Origin: an uncultured Aquimarina sp. | GTDB lineage: Bacteria; Bacteroidota; Bacteroidia; Flavobacteriales; Flavobacteriaceae | Length of the DNA: 64,000 bases | Assembly (NCBI GenBank): GCA_947498935.1 | Contig: CANMMM010000007.1 | Location: 124,001-188,000 of the forward strand | Direction of reading: 5' to 3' | Part shown: piece by piece, positions 58,602-64,000 of the stretch | Layout: every line of letters starts with the position of its first letter | How positions within the stretch are numbered: the first letter of the stretch is position 1 | Translations under genes and position numbers: made by a program | Notes under the pieces: generated by a model | Told to the model about the DNA's origin: nothing | Database searches by the model: none | The model's input: only the letters and a program-made list of their open reading frames with translations

Positions 58602-59498
58602 GTGAACAATATTAAACAAAACTTTAGTATTAAGGATCTTGAGAATCTGTGTGGCGTAAAAGCACATACGATTAGAATCTGGGAAAAACGCTATAATTTA
58701 TTAGCGCCTGAACGCACAGAGACTAATATAAGAACCTATAATTTAGAGAGCTTGCAAAAGCTGCTCAATGTCACTTATTTGGTAAATAGCGGGTACAAAA
58801 TATCGAGAGTTTCGAAATTAAATGACAATGAAATCAATGAGTACGTACGAAGAATTGTCTCTGATAATAGCACTAAGAGTCAGGCGATCAATTCTTTTAA
58901 AATATCGATGCTTAATTATGATCTTGAGTTGTTTTTAGGCACTTTCGAGATGCTATCGGAAAAACGAACGTTTCGACAGATATTTGCAGAAGTATTTATT
59001 CCATTACTTACTGAGATTGGTCTGTTATGGCAGACGAATACGATTAGTCCCTCTCATGAACATTTTGTTACTAATTTGATCAAGCAAAAATTAATGATCA
59101 ATATAGAACGACTGCAATATGTAAAGGCTTCTAAAAATGATAAAGCGTTTATCCTCTACTTACCAGAGAACGAGATTCACGAACTAGGTCTCTTATATAT
59201 AAATTATGAGATTCTACTCAATGGATACAAGGCGATTTATTTAGGGTCTAGTATCCCGCTAGACAGCTTACCAAACATGCTTACGTTTCATGAAAATACT
59301 GTGTTTGTATCCTATTTTACAATTAAACCCGAAAAGGAAAGAATTACAGAATACTTACACGATTTTGATACACATATCTGCAAAACGAGAGAAAGTGAAT
59401 TATGGGTACTGGGTAAACAGGTGATGCACGCACCACCTCCTACATCGAGTAAACATCGATTTTTTTCATCAATTGCTGATCTACTCAAAGAACTTTAA
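58602..59498 (+). CDS. MerR family regulator with CarH/LitR-like cobalamin-binding architecture
   Basis: MerR HTH GVKAHTIRIWEKRYNLLAPERTETNIRTY; W-x9-EH at 59028-59063; ExHxxG at 59172-59189; immediately precedes crt genes. Confidence 0.85.
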   Translation: MNNIKQNFSIKDLENLCGVKAHTIRIWEKRYNLLAPERTETNIRTYNLESLQKLLNVTYLVNSGYKISRVSKLNDNEINEYVRRIVSDNSTKSQAINSFKISMLNYDLELFLGTFEMLSEKRTFRQIFAEVFIPLLTEIGLLWQTNTISPSHEHFVTNLIKQKLMINIERLQYVKASKNDKAFILYLPENEIHELGLLYINYEILLNGYKAIYLGSSIPLDSLPNMLTFHENTVFVSYFTIKPEKERITEYLHDFDTHICKTRESELWVLGKQVMHAPPPTSSKHRFFSSIADLLKEL

Positions 59499-59527
59499 TA
59501 ACTTTATATAATCCATTAATTAGTCGT

Positions 59528-61021
59528 ATGCAAACACATGTTATCATTATTGGCTCTGGCTTCTCATCTCTGGCTGCTTCTTGCTATCTAGCACAGGCAG
59601 GCTACAAAGTAACGATTTATGAAAAGAATGATACGGTGGGTGGAAGAGCGCGACAATTGACGAAGGATGGATTTACCTTTGATATAGGTCCTTCTTGGTA
59701 TTGGATGCCGGATGTATTCGAAAAGTTCTTTCAGGACTTCGGAGTTTCTACTGTGGATTATTACACATTGACCAAGCTAAATCCAGCTTATAAAATATTT
59801 TTTGAAAACAATGAAAGTATCACGATCGAGGATACGTTAGAAAAAATATGTATTGCTTTTGAAGCAGAAGAAAAAGGCAGTGCTGCAAAACTAAAAGAAT
59901 TTATCGCGGCAGCGAAGCATAATTACGACATCGCTATCAAGGAGCTTGTATACCGCCCGGGGGTATCACCACTAGAACTGGTAACTCCTGCTACGATTAA
60001 AAAAATAGGACAATTCTTTAGTACGATCTCTAAAGAGGTACGTAAGGAGTTTACGAATCCTAAATTGATTCAGATTCTAGAATTTCCTGTGTTATTCCTC
60101 GGTGCTAAACCTAGTGATACTCCTGCTTTTTATAGTTTTATGAATTATGCTGATTTTGGATTGGGCACTTGGCACCCAAAAGGAGGCATGTATCAGGTGA
60201 TTTTAGGCATCGAAAAGCTAGCTCGATCTCTTGGGGTGGAAATTCATACAAACGCTCCTGTATCTGAAATTTCTGTATCGAAAGGCATCGCTACTGGTGT
60301 AGTCGTAAATGCTACAGCAATTACGGCTGATGTAGTACTATGCGGTGCTGATTACCATCATGGAGAATCGTTATTACCCGCAGCCTATAGACAGTACTCT
60401 GAGCAATATTGGAAACGAAAAACATTTGCTCCTTCTTCCCTACTCTTTTATGTAGGTTTTGACAAAAAACTACAAAATATAGAACATCACAATCTATTTT
60501 TTGACACGGACTTTGATCTGCATGCGCGAGAGATTTATGACGATCCAAAATGGCCTGAAGAACCCTTGTTTTATGCTAACTTCACCTCTGTTACAGATGC
60601 TGGTACTGCTCCTGAGGGATGTGAAAATGGGTTTTTCTTAATCCCATTAGCTCCTGGATTAGAGGATACACCAACCTTACGAGCTAATTACTTTAAAAAA
60701 ATTATCCGTAGATTCGAAGCACTAACTGACCAAAATGTTAGCGACCATATTATTTTTAAAGAGTCATTCTGTGTTACGGATTTTATAAAAGCATACAACT
60801 CTTATAAAGGAAATGCGTATGGCATGGCCAATACATTGCTACAAACTGCTTTTCTAAGACCTAAGCTAAAAAGTAAAAAAGTGACCAACTTATTTTTTAC
60901 GGGACAATTGACTGTACCTGGCCCAGGAGTCCCTCCTTCTTTGATTTCTGGTAAGCTCGTAGCTGGAATGATCGAATCACACTATAAAAAATCCAATATG
61001 TCTAACCTGCAAGCTGTATAA
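59528..61021 (+). CDS. crtI: phytoene desaturase
   Basis: VIIIGSGFSSLAASCYLAQAGYKVTIYEKNDTVGGRARQL; C-terminal FFTGQLTVPGPGVPPSLISGKLVAGMI. Confidence 0.93.
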   Translation: MQTHVIIIGSGFSSLAASCYLAQAGYKVTIYEKNDTVGGRARQLTKDGFTFDIGPSWYWMPDVFEKFFQDFGVSTVDYYTLTKLNPAYKIFFENNESITIEDTLEKICIAFEAEEKGSAAKLKEFIAAAKHNYDIAIKELVYRPGVSPLELVTPATIKKIGQFFSTISKEVRKEFTNPKLIQILEFPVLFLGAKPSDTPAFYSFMNYADFGLGTWHPKGGMYQVILGIEKLARSLGVEIHTNAPVSEISVSKGIATGVVVNATAITADVVLCGADYHHGESLLPAAYRQYSEQYWKRKTFAPSSLLFYVGFDKKLQNIEHHNLFFDTDFDLHAREIYDDPKWPEEPLFYANFTSVTDAGTAPEGCENGFFLIPLAPGLEDTPTLRANYFKKIIRRFEALTDQNVSDHIIFKESFCVTDFIKAYNSYKGNAYGMANTLLQTAFLRPKLKSKKVTNLFFTGQLTVPGPGVPPSLISGKLVAGMIESHYKKSNMSNLQAV

Positions 61022-61048
61022 CATAGCTGCACTAAAAAACCTGTATTT

Positions 61049-61888
61049 ATGAAAACTATTTTTGATACTGTTTCTTACTCCTGTAGTAAAATCGTTACCA
61101 CCTCTTACAGTACTTCTTTCTCATTAGCATCTAGGATGCTAGCGGATTCTATACGCCAAGATATTTATAACATCTATGGTTTTGTCCGTTTTGCAGATGA
61201 GATCGTAGATAGTTTTCATGACTATGACAAGGCTACTTTATTTACTGATTTCGAACAGGAGATGTATAAGGCGATCGATCAAAAGATAAGTTTAAATCCT
61301 ATTTTAAACTCGTTTCAGCATACGGTACACAAATATGGTATAGAAGCAGAATTATACGAAGCTTTTATGAAAAGTATGCGATTGGACCTTTCTAAAACCA
61401 CCTACCTAACGGATCAGGAATACAAAGAATACATTTATGGTTCGGCAGATGTAGTAGGATTGATGTGCTTAAAAGTTTTTGTGAATGGGGATCAAGAAAA
61501 ATACGACGCACTAAAGCAAAGTGCGATGCATCTAGGATCTGCTTTTCAGAAAGTGAATTTCTTACGAGATCTAAAAGCAGACTTCGAGGACCTGAGTCGT
61601 ACGTACTTCCCAAATACAGACCTCAGCCGACTGGATGAAGTATCGAAACAAAAAATCATCGCAGATATCGAGTATGATTTTAAAAAAGGGTACGAAGGCA
61701 TTGCTCAACTACCCGTAGAGGCTAAATTCGGAGTGCATACTGCATATATCTATTACAAAAAGCTATTAAACAAACTAAAAGATACGCCTTCTGTAGAGAT
61801 CAAGAATACTCGTATTCGTGTACCCAATTATCAGAAATTTGGATTGCTAGCCAAATCCTACTTTGATTGCAGAATTAACACCATTTAA
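61049..61888 (+). CDS. crtB: phytoene/squalene synthase family protein
   Basis: YGFVRFADEIVDSF; GSAFQKVNFLRDLKADFEDLSRTYFP. Confidence 0.93.
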   Translation: MKTIFDTVSYSCSKIVTTSYSTSFSLASRMLADSIRQDIYNIYGFVRFADEIVDSFHDYDKATLFTDFEQEMYKAIDQKISLNPILNSFQHTVHKYGIEAELYEAFMKSMRLDLSKTTYLTDQEYKEYIYGSADVVGLMCLKVFVNGDQEKYDALKQSAMHLGSAFQKVNFLRDLKADFEDLSRTYFPNTDLSRLDEVSKQKIIADIEYDFKKGYEGIAQLPVEAKFGVHTAYIYYKKLLNKLKDTPSVEIKNTRIRVPNYQKFGLLAKSYFDCRINTI

Positions 61889-61922
61889 TTGTATTTTTGA
61901 TACACATATATCAATAAGACTT

Positions 61923-62372
61923 ATGAATACTGTGATTTGGATTGCTATCTTCTGTGCCACCTTTGTGATGATGGAATTTATGGCTTGGTTTACGCATAAA
62001 TATGTAATGCATGGTTTTTTATGGTCTTTGCACAAAGATCACCACCATAAAGATCACGATAGCTGGTGGGAGCGCAATGATGCTTTTTTCCTTTTTTACG
62101 CTGTCATTAGCATGTCATGCATTATGCTACACGATCCAAACAGTTTTTGGTTTGGTAGACCTATAGGATTTGGAATTTTAGCCTATGGTATTGCCTACTT
62201 TATAGTGCATGATATTTTTATCCACCAACGCTTTAAATTGCTTCGCAATGCAAACCATTGGTATGCAAAAGGAGTACGCAGAGCACATAAAATGCATCAC
62301 AAACATCTAGGAAAAAATAAAGGAGAATGCTTCGGTATGCTATGGGTACCTTTTAAATATTTTAAACGATAG
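61923..62372 (+). CDS. crtZ: beta-carotene hydroxylase family protein
   Basis: FMAWFTHKYVMHGFLWSLHKDHHHKDHDSWWERND; HKMHHKHLGKNKGECFGML; start moved from 61863. Confidence 0.9.
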   Translation: MNTVIWIAIFCATFVMMEFMAWFTHKYVMHGFLWSLHKDHHHKDHDSWWERNDAFFLFYAVISMSCIMLHDPNSFWFGRPIGFGILAYGIAYFIVHDIFIHQRFKLLRNANHWYAKGVRRAHKMHHKHLGKNKGECFGMLWVPFKYFKR

Positions 62373-62380
62373 ACTTTCGT

Positions 62381-62941
62381 TTATTCGGCAATCAATTGAT
62401 CTAACGTAGCTCTTACTGAATCACTATTCCAATTGGCAGCCCCTACTTTGTGTATCACAATACTACCTTTCTTATCTATTACATAGGTACCTGGTATAGG
62501 CTTGTGTACAAAAGGCTTGGGATGCGGTGATAAGGAACGATATATCGGAAAGTTATAGTCCTTATCGCTCATAAATTTATGAAGTTCCGGATCATCATCT
62601 TCTGTAAGAAATACAAAGACTACCTTATCTTTATAATCAGTATACAAATCTTGTAAAGATGGCATTTCTGCTATACAGGGCGGACACCAAGTTGCCCAAT
62701 AATTAAGGACTACTACTTTGCCTTCTGCTGTAGCAAAATTCATAGCATCCGTATTCACTCCATGTAATTTCCAGTCATAATTAGCTACAGACATACGTTC
62801 TTCTGTATCCACTACACTTGGACTAAAAGAAAAAATTCTAGTCAGAAAAATTTGCATCATCCCTCTGGTATTAGGAATGAAGAACAACAATAAAATAATG
62901 ACAAAAATAAGATTGGATATTTTTTTCTGATCGAATTTCAT
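62381..62941 (-). CDS. TlpA family thioredoxin-like protein
   Basis: VVVLNYWATWCPPCIAEMPSLQDLY; start set at MKFDQKKI. Confidence 0.87.
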   Translation of the reverse strand: MKFDQKKISNLIFVIILLLFFIPNTRGMMQIFLTRIFSFSPSVVDTEERMSVANYDWKLHGVNTDAMNFATAEGKVVVLNYWATWCPPCIAEMPSLQDLYTDYKDKVVFVFLTEDDDPELHKFMSDKDYNFPIYRSLSPHPKPFVHKPIPGTYVIDKKGSIVIHKVGAANWNSDSVRATLDQLIAE

Positions 62942-63485
62942 ACAGCTTGCTTTTTTGACACCATGAAGTACCCATGTGTCACAAATGTATCGCAAAATTA
63001 TGATGATGATACCATATTTTGCTAGTATTTAACCCTTTTAATGCTATAGATTATCTAGTACGTCTTAACACTGTTGCAAACCTAAGACTGCGTTCTGTTT
63101 TATAGGTAAGCACTTTTACTTAAAAATGGGCTATAAAACTACATTCAGCAGCATATTATGTTATAAAAAATACCATTTGTACAGTTCTAGAAACGTCTGA
63201 GACTTTGGCATCGATTAGTACTTGAACCTACTACTATAAGTGATGTATATTGCTATAGGGGCATCTAAAGACGTACTCAAAAAATCACTTTTTTGACTCC
63301 AACTGACAAATGGTATCGTAGATTTGGGGCGAAAATCGATCGTGACCACCATACTAAGAATGAAATTACTACAACTTGGGGCGTTTTATCGGTATATACG
63401 TATCTGCTTTGGGGCTAGCAATACTGGATATACAGAAGGCATTCCTATTCTGGAAATCACGATCTACTAAACAAGGGAACTAAAA

Positions 63486-64000
63486 CTATCTCGTTACACT
63501 TCCAGTAGGAAATGACACTTCGTTTAGTTCAAAATTATAACTCGTAGGTGCAGTTTCAGTACCAGCGGTTCCTACTAATGGCTTTAATAAGAAAGGTGCT
63601 GGAGAATTATCTGGATCTGGCTCTACAGAAATCACTACTCTTCTATTTCGTATATCTAAAGGAAATGTTACGCCTTCTGGTGCATTTCTAAAGAAATCTT
63701 CTCCTGGTAATGGTGGGCCATCAAAAGCGGTTTCGCTAAATCCATCGGCAGCTCCTGTATTATCATCGAACGTATCTACTGCCGTAAATGTACCTGTAGA
63801 TAACGGTCCATTATCACTGATTACCCATCCTTCGTATTTCCATCCTGCATTTAATGTAGGTAGCGTTAGGTTTGCTGTTGGTGGCATTCCTGGTAGTCCA
63901 AACCATACTCCATTTTCATCATTTCCATTATTAGGAGAACCTGGTGCCTCATCGGTTGGCGCTCGCAAGAAGAATGAACCTGCTGCTTCCGTAAAATCTC
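63486..64000 (-). CDS. partial secreted/lipoprotein ORF running off the window (5' end outside)
   Basis: open frame continues upstream of the TTG at 63968 (DFTEAAGSFFLRAPTDEAPGS...); YEGWVISDNGPLSTGTFTAVDTFD...VVISVEPDPDNSPAPF. Confidence 0.55.
   Translation of the reverse strand, partial: DFTEAAGSFFLRAPTDEAPGSPNNGNDENGVWFGLPGMPPTANLTLPTLNAGWKYEGWVISDNGPLSTGTFTAVDTFDDNTGAADGFSETAFDGPPLPGEDFFRNAPEGVTFPLDIRNRRVVISVEPDPDNSPAPFLLKPLVGTAGTETAPTSYNFELNEVSFPTGSVTR

Overview
This is a 64 kb chromosomal window from a Flavobacteriaceae-type Bacteroidota genome. Support for that comes from a T9SS C-terminal sorting signal, GldI, an STN-domain TonB receptor with ECF sigma and FecR, and TTG-N19-TAnnTTTG promoters. 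Most of it is housekeeping sequence: mutL, ribH, recF, DciA/DUF721, ndk, nrnA, gldI, pepD, dnaB, accA, lptF/G-type permease, tgt, cspA, aroK, three tRNAs. Accessory modules include an ECF sigma/FecR/TonB-transducer locus with two 4-Cys PKD-like repeat lipoproteins and an intervening Fic gene, a pair of duplicated small secreted proteins with a conserved palindromic leader, a ParDE pair beside tRNA genes, and a carotenoid cluster (MerR/CarH-like, crtI, crtB, crtZ). The most unusual feature is a dense set of three interspersed, long imperfect-palindromic, non-coding repeat families (called A, B and C here), with about 25 full or partial copies. B and C are ~160 bp with ~20 bp terminal inverted repeats. 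They nest in one another, tend to sit within a few bp of stop codons, and in two places have altered a gene boundary (recF 5' extension; stop codon of the 42.8 kb gene). Family A is ~90 bp with two core subtypes and compensatory changes in its inner hairpin. All assignments come from reading the sequence; no database search was run.
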